From contig CM054059.1 of assembly GCA_028641055.1 (NCBI GenBank), positions 114,487,071-114,551,070 of the forward strand: a DNA stretch of 64,000 nucleotides. The letters run 5' to 3'. Of the stretch, positions 31,901 through 43,489 are shown in pieces (the first letter of the stretch is position 1; each line of letters begins with the position of its first letter). Origin of the DNA: Alopecurus myosuroides. Taxonomy: Eukaryota > Streptophyta > Magnoliopsida > Poales > Poaceae. A program made the position numbers and the translations under genes. The notes beneath the pieces are model-generated. The model searched no databases and had not been told where the DNA came from. It saw only the letters and a list, made by a program, of their open reading frames with translations.

Positions 31901-34900
31901 GAGGCTGCGGCGGCCGGGGCTCTGTCCAGAGAGGATGTTTCGATCTGAGATATGAGGGATCGGGCTCTTGATGCCCTAAATAAATAGATCGAGACATACT
32001 GGCAACATGCGATCGTGCGAGCTCGCTGATAGTGGACACGTTATCGGAAGCGTGTCTAGGACGGTACATACTTCTACTAGTGTCTGCCTCGCCCACGGGA
32101 CTTGGCGAGCTAGCAGCGTGCTTCTGGAAACACACGGTGCCAATAAGTTTTGCTGGAAGCGTGCACAATTGATCATGCGCTGCTACTAATTACTAGAGGC
32201 GTGTATCGTGACGGGCTCACTGCTAGCAGGTTTGCCCCTATAAGGTTTTTCCTACTAGTAATATTAACACTAGTTCATCGACAAGACAATGGGGTAACAT
32301 AAAGACTTATACCCTCTAGTCGGCAAGAGGTCAATATTGTCATCCAATCCAACCGGTTCTGAGGTGGTAGCGCCAACCACGGATCAACTCCCTTCAGAGC
32401 TCCTCCAACACATATTGGCGGTGCTAAGGACTCCTACGCTCCTCCCGGGAGGTCTTGCCCCGTATTTTCTCACCCTAGCCTATCGGGCCACATCCTTCTT
32501 AGAGCCAACTGATCTAGCCGATGAGGAGTGGGGGAGGAGGATCTGTTGTACCCTGGCATAGTGGATTCACTCTCTTGTGCTGACAGATGATGAGGCACAA
32601 GAGATATGTATCTTCGAGCGCCGCCTCCGAGACGCACATAGGTGGGGAGGGGGGTGAGAGGGTAGGGGTCTTCAAAGGATTACATGTCAATATATATATA
32701 TAAAGTCGTTTAAATATCGACAACGAATATTTATGGCTCTCTGATTACCTTGAAATCCATATCAGAGACGGACTATAATTCCAACCATTGCCAAATAATT
32801 TGGCAACAAAATATTTTGGAATCTCTTTTGCTAAATTTAGTATCCCGCCAATCATGGGAGACCTCATAATCCACATGTGAACATATTGACCCATTGGTGT
32901 TATGGATTCCGTTGCCGATAAGGGTATCCTAAGTATAATTTTGTACTAGTGTAGGATGTGTTACATAAATAAAATTAAACATGCAATTGTTTCTACCTAT
33001 CACTATCCAATATGAGTACAAATTACAAACAATAAATTTTAGAATGCACATCGCAACTAAGATAGGAGTACATATTTGTGTAAAATATTATAAGTTAGTG
33101 TCCTAGTGAAGATAAAGCTATCTTACTACCAGCATATCAAGTTACTTTTAGATTATTTATAGGTGTATCACGAAATAGTAATAAATACCAAATCCTAAAA
33201 CACCCCCCTCGAGCCAAAGCGTGTACACTATACTTTTCTGGGGGGGGGGGGGGGGGGGGGGGGGACTATTTTCCTTAGTACATTTGTTAGAACAGGTTTA
33301 TTAAATCAACATAATTGGAACAAATTATAAATTATCTCATTGTTTTGACATGTCTACAACTCTCCCACAACTATCTCTATCATCACAACTCTATTGCGAC
33401 GAACTCATGAACCAAACAAACAAGGTACATTAACTATACATGGGAGGTTGAATCTATGACTCCCCACTTCCCGATCCCCGACTAGTTACCTAATGCGAGG
33501 GAAATGGGCAGAGGTTGAATCAGATGATGACTCAGTAGGATGTATGCCTTTTTCATGAAAGAATTTTTTTGAATGTTCCACACCGACTTACCAAAAAAAA
33601 CCTTACAAATTGCCATGTTAATACGAAATCACGAACGTCTAGTTGTCTATTTTTGCATATATGAGTATGATCCATATGGTGACATACTTAGCAAACTTAT
33701 TATTTCTAGAGAGAATAGTTAGAAATTAGCGCATTAATCTATAAATACCTAGAAACTCTTACATCCTTCTATTACATATTAAAACCACGTACAATCAAGA
33801 TTTTGGTTATATGTAAGAAAATTTTCCCCAGGGGTTAGGATTTCCAGTTACCGTAAAATCCAGACGATTACCAGGCGAATTTGAAAAGAAAAATTCGGAA
33901 ATTCAACTTTCTTGTGTTCCCAGCATGATTATGTACCAAGAGTTTTGTTAAAATTAAAAAAAAATTAAAAATTCAGATTTTTTTACCCGGTGCGACCATT
34001 TTTCGGAGGTGATCTGGATATAAAGTTACTGGTAACTAGGAATCCCCGTACAATAGAGTCTAAAAAATATATGTGTAATTTTAGAAGTTCTCACGAAAAT
34101 AAACATCCAAAGTTATTTGGTTGCACAACTGAAAAGAATGCATGAATTCCTACAGGAATCGAGTACATATCATTGTTTTTATAGGCACACAGGATTTTTT
34201 TAAGAGGTCTAACATCTTATAAAAATCGTATGGAATTATAGTGTAGAAAAGCAATCCATAAAACTTTGGTTGGATCCATCTCTTTGAGTCAAATGGTCTC
34301 TATTGGAACAAATTGCAATGGACCGGAACCCTAGAAAGTTCCTCAAAACCCTTTTAACCAAAGTGGCCCATATTTAAAGAAAATATATAAATTCTTATTT
34401 ATATTTTATTTTACGAAAATAAATACTTTTATATTCAGTACGGAATATTATCATAAAAATCGCTTGGTCATTGCTCAAAGTAACCCAAGTTATTAGTTCA
34501 CAACAACATATAATCGTTTTGTAACTTAGTATTCAATAGCAACAACCAAGACCAAAATAGACTTTCGCCCCGCTTTAGAAATAAGGCCCAAACGGCTGAA
34601 CGAATACAAAGTGATGAAGGAAACCTCTTAAAACGCAAAAGGATCAAAGATAGAGAAAATAAAAAAGAAGGAGACCTAAATTTGTCACCGAGGCCACTAG
34701 AACGAGCCCAAGGGACGAGGCTCCACGACGACGCCCACAAGAGGATAACGACGTATCATGTCACCGACATCGAGACCTGAATGGTCAAGAGTTTTCACCC
34801 GGAGCCAGATGATACTCCACGACGACGCCCCCAAGAGGGTAACGATGTAAGACGTCACCGATGTCGAGACCGGAATGGTCAAGGGTTTTCACCCGGAGAT

Positions 34901-37900
34901 ATAACGTGGCGAAGGTAGCCACAACAGAGCCTCCAAGAGGGTAAAGATACCCACAGGTATCACCGCCATTGACGCCAAAGCGCAGAGGTTTCGCTCAGAA
35001 AAACCTTCGCACAACGTTCGTCCACCTGGATCGCCCACTAAACCCGAGAATGGACTCCAGAACAAGATCTGCGAGTTGCCGCCACCAACGCTAGGAGTCC
35101 CCACCGCCCATTCCTTGCCATCCATACGGCCATAGGATGAAGCCATCACCACCGTCACGTCTCTCGCCGTAAGAGACGCCCGTGCCATCCTCCTTCCAGG
35201 GCCGCCGCCCCGGCGTCCGCGACATCAGGCCAAGCGACCAACCGGCTGCGAGGCCAACATGGCAGGTGATTGGGGCCATCGACAGATCGAGGCCCACGAG
35301 GGTAACATCCGCATCCAATGGGAGGAGGTCCGCCGCCCGAAGCGGCTGCCGACCGAACGCAGTAGACGTTTCGGTCAGGCCCAGATCAGCCCCATCAGGG
35401 CCAGAACAAACCCGACTATCCCCGCCACCGTGCTGCAGCGCCAAGCTCACAGTTTCCCTGTAGATCGGGTCCTAGACGTGGGCACCAGCCTGGGCCCGTA
35501 GAACCCAGATCCGACCCATAGGTCCTAGATATGGGCCGAACAACTAAATCCATGGCCACAGCCAGACGCCACCCTTCGTGTCGCCGTGCTGCCCCCAACC
35601 GCCGCCATCTTGGAATCACCGCCGCCGAGGTCATCACCGTCGAGTGCCAGTCCCTGGCACCAGTTGGCTTGCCACCGGGAATAAATCGTTGCCCCGCCCG
35701 AGCAAGCACCGCTGCCGCCCAAGCGCGCTCGACCAACGCAGAGCCGCCACGCCGCCGCCAGCCGCACCGTCGAGCCCCCTGTCAAGCTCGACGCTCCAAA
35801 GAGCCACCATGACCCGCGCCGTCGGTGCCACGAAGGAGGGAGGAGACGTCCCGCCGCCGCCGCCTATGCCCGGGCTTAGCCCGGCGACGCCGTCCGGCGG
35901 CTGCGAGGAGGAGGGGAAGGGAGGAAGGGTACCGGAGTAGAGGGGTTAGGTTTTCCCTCCTGCGCCGCCCACGGGAGCGACAAGGAGGGACGAAGCTGGA
36001 GAGTGATGACAGAGTTAGTTGCACCACACGAGTGTCCTCAGCGACAACCAAGATCCTCAAGCTTAATCTCGCATACGCGAGAACTATTGGCTAGACCGCG
36101 GTCTAAGATAGCTCGATATGTATACTGATGTAATATAATATACAAATGACACATATGGTCACGGATAATTTTTGGAAAATCTTAATAGTATTATCCCTCA
36201 AAACAAATATGACTTTAAAATGTTTTGCCCGCTCCTTGGTCTGAAAAAAAACCCTAGCCGCATCCGGGTCGCTCCCAGGTGACCCTGAGGCGTCCACGCC
36301 GCTGCCGCCAAACAACACGCGGCGGCGGGGGTTCTCCCACGGTCGTTTCCCTCCCAAAATCCGCCCCCCCTTCAAAAATCCCATCCCAATCTTGACCTTA
36401 GACGCGTGATGCTCAAGATCCGGTCGTTGCTCTGCCCCGCCTGGGCGTCCCGTGGGCGCACGGCCTGGCCTCCATGCCCCCAGCCCCGGCCGACGGCGCA
36501 CCGTCGTGCTCCGCCACGAACGCCCCTGCTGCTACCATGACGTTGGTTATGTGCCAGCGCCGCTCCCGGAGGGCGGACCTTAGGACCTGTGGGTGTGTGG
36601 CTCGTCCACCTGAGCCTCCGCGCTGGCAACGCACTGCTCCTCTGACGTGTGCAGATGTGCCACTATGGCCTTCGCGTCGTGGGCGTGCGTGTGTTTGCTG
36701 CCTGTTCCCGGGGAAACCCGTGCTCAAGCTTTGTGCCTGAGCAGACCACGACAGTGTCTCCCGGCATCGCTAACCTCGCTGGGGGTGTGGTTTTGGAGCT
36801 GCTCCAAGCACCTGGCATGGTACTTGGTGGAAGTGGTGGATGTGCTGTTGAGGTCCAAGGCTATGGGTGGACGCTCTGCGACAACTGCGTCTGTGGGCGT
36901 CGTCCCCCTTCCTGAAGGTGTCGCGAGAGACCCCTTCCCGATCAACTGCCTTGATGTTTTTGGGATGTATCCGGCGGCGAGGTGTCTGACTTCGCGGTGC
37001 TGCCATCTGGTGCTTTTTATTACCTATTCTTGCTCTGTTGTGAACGCTCATGCGGCTGTGCTTGACTTCATGCTAGTTGCCGTCCAAGTTGCTCCATCCG
37101 ATGGCTATGGCGGCTGCCCTCATGCTGACCTTCGTGACTCTGACGCGGTCTCGGTTGATCGGTCCCCTTCGACGGTGTAAGTGCCTTTCATCTCCTCGCC
37201 AGTGCTCTCTGTTGTCCCTATGGCATATCTTCCAGTTAAGGTCCGTGAAGTTTTGTAGAATATCGGTCTTGTAATGCCCTTCGAAGGCGTTGGCAGAAAC
37301 TCCTCGCACCTGGCGAGCGTCGTGTCTGCAATGTCATCTCGGCGGAGCAAGGCCCTTCGACGAAGCCGACGACACTCGTTGACTCGCTTTTTCTCTAGAT
37401 AGCCAACTCGTGGATGACTGCTTCTATGTTAATGGTGATGCGTTTGCAAGGTCTCGGTATTGTGATACCCTTTGATGGCGTCCAGTAGCACTCCTTAGTC
37501 TAGTGCATGTGTGCTCTCTCTTGGTGATGGTCGCCATGCTAGTAGGCTCCTTAGTATTGTTCAAGTATGTCGTACTCCCTTTCCATTTTCTGTTGTAACA
37601 AAGTCATCTATCCTGACCAATGTCAAATTACCGCAAGGGTGGACAAGAGCCTGGTCTTGTAACGCTCTTTTGAAGCAATATATTCAGGTGGGGATTCTCC
37701 CCCTCCCCCCTCCCTCCCTCGTTGACAGCCTCAAAAAGAAAAAATGTTTTACCCGAATGCAATGTTTATTTAGTGTATATATATATATGAAAAATGGTTC
37801 CATACACCTGGGTGTATGTACACTCAGCGTTCAATATACCACATAGATGAATCAAATATACCTCTTTATTATTTTTTAAATACTTCATTATTCGATACTA

Positions 37901-40900
37901 GATACCCCAAATTGAGTTATGTGAAAATTTTCATTTCAATCTTCATATTTTATATTATTTGCACATATACTGCTTTTATGTACGCGAAAAAAAGTATATT
38001 TAAAAGCTGAGTATGTTGATGATATTTTTTTTCTCAAAACTTATATTGAGGTATCTTAGAATAATTAACTAGGTATATAAAAAACAATAAAGAGGTATAA
38101 TATGATCGTATGTGAGGTATATTCAATATGAGAGTATCTACACCGGAGTATATAATAGGAGTATATATATATATAACAATTAGTGTGGCTAAATAACGCT
38201 GTAATTTTCTAGATTATATACTTGAACCATCCATTTCTCAGTCACTTTCATTCCATTAAATTCAAGACAATGTACTCGCATGGTGCTACTAGTTAGTTTA
38301 CCGGCCAACACGAGAAATTAATATTGATTTTTTTCGAAACGTGGGCCTGGCCTCTCCATTGATCGGTTCATGCAACCTTTATTGAAAATAAATTAATAGT
38401 GTGAGACCAAAATGAGTTTTAATATTGAAAATCTATTATATACTAAAAGCAATATACAGAACTTAAATGGAGAAACCACGTTAATCCACATCATGCTAAT
38501 TATTTAGACACTTGGATCTATATTGAGTGGCTGAGATTTAACGTGAGATATGTTCAGATTTATAAAAAATGTTACGTAAAACATAATAGTGTACAACCTG
38601 TCACGTTGGCTAAGATTTAATGCAAAAGAGAAAGCTACGTGAACTATATAGTCGTGTACAAACGTATCGCGTAGGTACAAAACTGATCATGCACGTACAA
38701 TATCAGAACCGGTATGGTGCGCGAGTGGACGGCCCTGGTGCAGGCAGCCGGCTGGCCTCTCAGTCGTTCCACATGACACGAGTGCAAACGTAGATTTCTC
38801 CATCATCTTCCTTTAGGTACCATCGGCATGCATCCGTCAATCAGCCGTATACATGAAGCAATTTGAGGTCCTCCGCGGTTAGCCTAGCTTCCCAGCTAAT
38901 TCACTTGGCAGAAAGAAAAAAAAAATCATGCTCGGCTTTGAGGGTCAACCAGGTTAATGTATTATTATATTTGGACATATTGATCGTGTGTGGTAGTTCT
39001 CCTTGCAAAACAACTCAATTTAATTTGGTAAAATCAAAATCCATTTGGTGCCTGCAAGATTGTCAACAAAAAAGCTTCATAATATTCGTACATATTAGCT
39101 GGTCATGTTAAGTAATAAGTTATTGCTACCACCGTCTCAGAGTACAATTTATATTTAAAAGCCCCAGTCAATATCTTATATTTTCACGACTAAGAATAAC
39201 ATAATATTCATGTTTGTTTGGTGGAATTGGATCATTATGGTTATTTGTCATCCTATGAAAATACATTTAGTTAAATAGTTAAACACGAGTGGGAGCGACC
39301 TGGTAAGCCAAGAAAAATAAGGATTTATTTGCGGCAATACATGTATTTCACATAAAAACAGACAAAACTAAATATGGATTCTATTCAAAGGGATCTCGCC
39401 ACAACTCAATAAGAAATTTGATCCATATCAATAAGTTTATGCTATCTTACACAATGCACATTTGCCAATCAATTGTTAGCAAAGAACCGATTCAAGATTT
39501 CTTGGACATTCACTTGACCAACTTTTGTCAAGAGTTGTAAAGGCAATGTGGTTTATGTGCGAGAATTTGCAAAGGAAACCAAAAAAATACTACCAAAAAA
39601 GAAAGTGCAATCCCAGGCTGAAAAATGTTTTGGCGGGACACAGTTGTGAGCCCAAAAAAAAAATACCCCATGCGCAACCAACATATTTTCCTTCTTCATA
39701 CAATTCTAATGTCTCCATCGATAGTTTTATAACCATCCACTATTCCACAAAGAGAAATGTCCAAGCACGTCTGAATGGCAATATGAAAAAATATCCAGAA
39801 GACAAAAATCACCTATATGTCAAAGAGAGTTGAATGTTCAGTATTTTCTTGGCATTGAATACTGTATTTGTTGACCATAACAACTTATGTACAATTGAAC
39901 AAGCTTCACAGTTCCAAAATAATTCGTGGCAGCTTTCAATGTGCATGAAATAAAATCAGGATCTCAATGAATTATTCATTTCAATATTTTATCATTCATT
40001 ACAATTAGTGGACAATGAATGTTACAGGCAATGATAAAGTGGTCCAAACAAACATCACACCTTGAAAATAACATAGTTGAAGAATCTATCTTTTGAAAAG
40101 CTAATGAACTATGTAAATTGTGTTAGTTATTATACTTCTAAGGACTCAAATATTTTGTGAATGCTGCCAACATGAACATACTATGTTAAAAAATAAACAT
40201 AAAATGTTCTTTATACTATTACAACAATAAAGTTTTCTCTTCATATGAAGACATAACTTTTACTTTATAAAAAAGAAATGAACATGTTTAGAATATTGAA
40301 CATATAAAAGATGTTTTCTAGACATTTTTGGATACTTCCCTCGCATCTGCGAGGGCCACCATGCTAGTTTGGATTAAAAAAAATCCGTGTGGCTCCTACA
40401 ACAGGATTCTGCCCTTTATGGAGTCAGAGAGTGGTATGGATTCCACGGCGCGGTGCTATATCGCATTGCATCATAAACTGGAAGTGATGGAACGAGGGTA
40501 TTCCCATGGTTTTTCGATTTTGTGCGTGAGGCTATTGTCAGCATGCCTGGGGGCATTTTCGGCGATGGTGTGGCTCGTACAGATGGGTGCGGTAATGATC
40601 CTTCTTTGGGCGCCGGCAGTGTCAATGGCGATATCGCTGATGCGGCTGAAACAGAGGGATTACAATGGCGATATCGATGGGGCCAACAGAGAGAAGCTGA
40701 CGGCGGCCCTGGACATCTTCTACTCCCTTGCCGTGGTTCAAGGCCTACTTTTGTACACCTGCATCCTATTTAGGGCCGGTGAGTGGGTTTTGGCAGTGTG
40801 CATTGCAAGCAAATGTGGATTCGGGCGATGGGGCTCCGGCGTTGCTATGCGATATATCCGAGAAACTAGAAAAATGTGTTCGAGGGATGGATTCATACCT

Positions 40901-42860
40901 GAAGAAAGGAACTTAATCACGTACGCTGTTGGCTTATTGGAGAACACTCATGCAACTCCAGATGAGTATCTTGACGGAGCTAGGATACTGGACACGTTGG
41001 TTAGAGACAAGATACCGATTGAGGATGCAGTGTCCAAGCTTGCCATCCAGAATCTGATCCAAGTGCTAGGGTGGAGGGGCCAACGACGGGACGGGAGAGA
41101 GATGAAGGAGAGAGCCGCGAGGATCGTGACGCATCTCGCCGGCAACCTCCACACGGACGAGTTCCCGGGAGCGCTACGATGCATAGCGTCCCTGCTGGAA
41201 ACACCAGTAGTACAACCCAACACACAGGCCGCCACAGGGAAGCTCAAGGGGAAAGGGCCAGTATACTGGTGCATTTTATCCAATAGGGGGAGCCATTCTA
41301 GCCCCACCGTCGTCGCGTACACAGACGACCTCGTCTTACAGGGCCTGCTGCTTCTCCAGAGGCTCACCCAGCACCAAGACAACTGCAAGGAGATATGCCA
41401 GAACGAACGTCTGCTCTCAATGATCATGTCACCATTGAATTGGCTCCTCACCGTTGACCGTGACGCTGAGGCTGAGATACTGATCGGGACACTCAGAGTG
41501 GTCACCGGGCTTGTCAGTGCTCCGGCGGAATCCACAACAAAACTCCGTCAAGAGATCTCAAGCAACTTCCCCCTTGTCGCTGACATGCAAAGGGTTTTGG
41601 AGGATGACAATGCCGCTGCACCAGGCCTAAAGACAGCGACCGTGGAGATTCTCACGGTGTTGGCCTCAGACTTGTCCATGAGCCATCCGAGCAGAGAGCG
41701 GTTCATTCTTATAGCCAAGAACATCTTCCTTGGTGACATGGCTCGGAGCAGTACCCAAGCAGACCAAGAGGCCAGCTGCAGGTTGATGAAGAGAGCAGGG
41801 GAAGCACTAGTAAAAATGCTATCAGTTCGGGGTGTGACAAGCTCCAGTGTATTCATGAGTATGCTCCCGCAAGATAACGCCTCCGGTATAGTATGCAGCT
41901 CTGATAATAAACTCACTGAAATACTTGTTGAATCCAAGGTGTGGCAGTGCCAAACAAGCGCAGCACAAATCTTGGAGCATTTTTGTCTCCAGTGGACTGA
42001 ACAGAAAAAGATCAGCTTATTAGAAACGGTAACCTCTGTGCACCTGCATACATACATATATGTAGCTCAGTCGTCTTATTCACGTATAGCAAAATATTTA
42101 TTCCCATCTGATAAATAATTAATCAGTTTACTTACTTTTCATGTCGATCTCATGAGCTAATCAGTAGGGCTGACGTTTTGCTATTTGCATTATATATTGA
42201 TCTTGTGCATGGCATGATTATAAGAATGTTATACCTTTCTGTTCCTGTCAACTAAAATATGTTCTTACATTTATCCATTAATTTCAGGCTCTTGCCCTGA
42301 TACTGCGTACTCAAACTGAATCAAATGATGAGGCAGGCACATCGCCAAGGAGTACCCCTGCAGTAGAAGACTTAGAAAACCAATCTGGGAATGATGCTGT
42401 TCCAAACGAGCCCTCTAGTGAGCACAGTGATGATCAATTGGCGGAACAGAAATTGCTAGCAGCCCTTCTATCTCTCACAGTTACGGTATGGGACAACTTG
42501 CTCCAGAAAGATAACCTTTTTAGTCTTGCTTCTGCCGATTACAGACTGATCAAGAAGCTCAAGGAGATAATAGCGAAAAACAATGATGCCACAGCTGATT
42601 GTCTACGAGTAGTGAAGCTTACCTGTCAAGTGGTTATAGTAATGGTTCGGCACGAACCAAGCTGGATCAAATGCTTTGAGGAATGTGAGCTCATGGAATC
42701 ACTATCTGAGGCTCTGAAGACAATGGGAGAAGTCGACAAATGCATGCTCTTTGCTCGTGAAGCCATGAAACCTGCGAGGCCACTTTCTTCCCTTTTGACA
42801 GAAGCACGTCGGTTTCTGGAGAAGAGGAACCACTCAACCACCTCAGTCAATAAGAATTAA
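22621..42860 (+). CDS. BLE2-like multipass membrane protein with C-terminal helical repeat region (three exons)
   Basis: Exons join(22621..22862, 40405..42028, 42288..42860) give 812 residues. Junctions are in phase: CGG|GTAAGC to CAACAG|G, which completes a glycine codon (FAIG, then ILPFMESESG), and ACG|GTAACC to TTTCAG|GCT. The N-terminus (LEDRILASRPETFLSNDYALIF, then YLALTWSTVVLLGGFVSDL) is the hallmark of a large grass family related to rice BLE2, a brassinolide-responsive protein. Exon 2 adds hydrophobic segments (LCVRLLSACLGAFSAMVWLV; LDIFYSLAVVQGLLLYTCIL). The rest is helical, armadillo-like (RAARIVTHLAGNLHTDEFPG; AIQNLIQVLGW). The biochemical role of the family is not settled. The start is fixed by conservation; exon 1 exists in two identical copies. 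Intron 1 is about 17.5 kb of transposons, so expression may be impaired. The family call comes from memory of related proteins. Confidence 0.82.
22983..25727. other. Intron 1, proximal part
   Basis: Mostly AT-rich sequence without genes. A GC-rich patch at 24420-24600 has no clear frame. A 12-base C tract lies at 24199-24210, just upstream of the small gene fragment described separately. I see no intact transposon ends here. Confidence 0.35.
24041..24193 (-). pseudogene. Fragment resembling the N-terminus of a plant synaptotagmin-like SMP/C2 protein
   Basis: A 50-codon frame starts MAKNRIKKLHADDAFERFNQ, continues VNQPLLPFLVVLGFFA and ends ESWVMPFSN before a TAA. The pattern of a short basic/acidic start, RFN, then KPLLPFL-type membrane segment and SFSN resembles, from memory, the first exon of NTMC2T3-type proteins (Arabidopsis At3g18370 group), which anchor in the ER at membrane contact sites. 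In those proteins the segment continues with a second hydrophobic stretch, which is missing here. I read it as a captured or decayed exon fragment in the antisense strand of the intron. A short independent peptide cannot be excluded. Confidence 0.4.
26069..26122. repeat. Perfect inverted repeat, 26-bp arms, 2-bp loop
   Basis: The arm at 26069-26094 (starting TAACTACAATTATCTCTAGT) is followed by GG and then by its exact reverse complement at 26097-26122. The centre reads CAATTTGGAAATTG. It lies inside the exonuclease-bearing element, on the far side from its gene, next to the 61-bp tandem repeat. Confidence 0.95.
26151..26333. repeat. Three tandem copies of a 61-bp unit
   Basis: CTAATT(C/T)ATTTTAAAATC recurs at 26151, 26212 and 26273, with a fourth partial start at 26334. 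Spacing is exactly 61 bases. The units differ at only a few positions (for example ATATATC versus ATATATT). Confidence 0.95.
27225..28072 (-). pseudogene. WRN-like DEDDy 3'-5' exonuclease, spliced, with one in-frame stop
   Basis: ATG at 28072 opens exon 1 (27828-28072), with donor CAAG|GTAACG. The acceptor TTGCAG|T starts exon 2 at 27708, and the joint codon is in phase. Residues of a DEDDy exonuclease of the Werner type are visible: FGLDLEYT (Asp54, Glu56, Exo I), ITQDRQKL (Asp109, Exo II) and YAAIDAYVAFELF (Tyr183, Asp187, Exo III). The spacing and the PELVDFLGNKGYDF segment fit the family. A single TAG at 27486-27488 after AFIHAD cuts the frame before Exo III, but the same frame resumes without shift (KTMKTRFPS) to a stop at 27225. 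So it is either a pseudogene with one nonsense change or a sequencing error. Lying inside CACTA ends, it is an apparent captured gene. Confidence 0.8.
28455..30215. other. Intron 1, middle part
   Basis: AT-rich, with a TA run at about 29375-29393. I see no gene, RNA or transposon terminus. Confidence 0.3.
30219..32260. mobile_element. Non-autonomous CACTA derivative, about 2.0 kb
   Basis: The left end is CACTAGTAGGAAAAGGCATG at 30219; the right end is GGTTTTTCCTACTAGTA at 32244-32260, whose last base differs from the expected G. Subterminal repeats of GGAAGCGTG / CACGCTTCC type occur at both ends (30241-30430 and about 32040-32220). The interior is AT-rich and has no transposase. The target duplication is not clear: GTA before the left end and ATA after the right. 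Confidence 0.8.
32261..34537. other. Intron 1, with a 25-base poly(G) tract
   Basis: A frame at 32337-32561 (MSSNPTGSEVV) has no recognisable domain. The tract at 33240-33264 is 25 consecutive G, a possible quadruplex or a sequencing-sensitive spot. The rest is AT-rich with no visible gene. Confidence 0.35.
34538..36053 (-). mobile_element. Non-autonomous LINE derivative, about 1.5 kb, antisense
   Basis: AGC(A/G)ACAACCAAGA at 34538-34551 and 36040-36053 forms a 14-bp target duplication with one mismatch. The insert (34552-36039) reads 5' to 3' on the minus strand and ends AAAGCGGGGCGAAAGTCTA. Its 3' part is homologous to 15287-16865, including GGGTGAAAAC and TACCCTCTTGGGGGCGTC. It has no ORF2 domains. 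It lies in intron 1 of the BLE2-like gene. Confidence 0.85.
36217..37755 (+). mobile_element. Second-type short LINE derivative with 15-bp target duplication
   Basis: AAAATGTTTT(G/A)CCCG occurs at 36217-36231 and 37741-37755 with one difference. The insert of 1509 bp begins with GC-rich leader sequence and ends CAGGTGGGGATTCTCCCC, a tail unlike the AGCGGGGCGAAAGCC type, then an A-rich end. Frames such as the 177-codon one at 36647-37180 show no known domain. It is non-autonomous. Confidence 0.75.
37787..38165. mobile_element. Possible MITE with imperfect inverted ends
   Basis: The left end (CCATACACCTGGGTGTATGTACACTC, only partly matched) and the right end (GAGTATCTACACCGGAGTAT) are imperfectly complementary. 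Both sides are flanked by TATATATA runs, and the interior is AT-rich. The family is not identified. Confidence 0.35.
38432..40367 (+). mobile_element. Non-autonomous Helitron, 1.9 kb, ending next to the exon 2 acceptor
   Basis: The left end is TCTATTATATACTAAAAGC at 38432, after an A. The right end is CTAG at 40364-40367, before a T, giving the A|T target typical of Helitrons. A perfect hairpin precedes it: CCCTCGCA at 38-45 and TGCGAGGG at 48-55 of the 403xx block (40338-40355), 8 bases before CTAG. No Rep/helicase gene is present. The element ends only 37 bases before exon 2 of the BLE2-like gene (40405). Confidence 0.8.
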
Positions 42861-43489
42861 TGTTTTTTAACTGAAACGTACAAATAAGCACTAGATGTCT
42901 TAAATTTTCAGTGTGTTTCTAACTATTGAAAAACTTTTCCTGAAAATCCGTATTATTCGTCTGTACTGTGATCCTCCTTTCACCAGAAATAATAAGATTT
43001 TTCGACGCATATTTGATTGAAAAAACGTTATTTATGTTTTTCGAAGAATTCTAAATCTGAATTTTGGTACCTCTACAGTCTCATAATGTTATATATAGAA
43101 CAGCCCAGTTTTAAATTGTTATTTTGTGGTGATCCAAATTCATATAAAGATAAAGGTAAGTTCGGACGGAGCGAAGCGAGACCCGTCGCCGGAGGCTTAG
43201 GGCCGAAAATAGTGAAGTTCTGCCTTGTCTTAGAGCCCAGCTCATGGTCGTATGGTACGAGCTGTCCACGAGTTGAATCCGAATTCTACCCTGCCTAGCG
43301 TTTACTCCTTTATATACCTCATGTGACCTGCTGATTGGGATAAGTCGCAAGCTGTAAATCACCGACATTTGTAACACACCCAAAAATAGTGAAATTCTGT
43401 TGGCTTGCGTCCGTGGTTTTTTCTCTTTCTCATTGGAAACGTTTTCCACGCTAAAAATCTCGTGCCCCCGTGTGTCGATCATCGCTTAT
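42861..43489. other. 3' flank of the BLE2-like gene
   Basis: AATAATAAGA at about 42988 is a possible polyadenylation region. A block at about 43117-43200 (GTGATCCAAATTCATA, then GGAGGCTTAGG) recurs in diverged form at about 48338-48420, so both flanks contain copies of one unidentified repeat. No gene is seen. Confidence 0.35.

Noticed and set aside
32337..32561. A 74-codon frame with a PSELLQHIL-like start as an F-box fragment.
   Set aside because: The similarity is too short and no further F-box residues follow.
36647..37180. A 177-codon frame as a host gene.
   Set aside because: It lies wholly within a retroposon bounded by a 15-bp target duplication and shows no domain.
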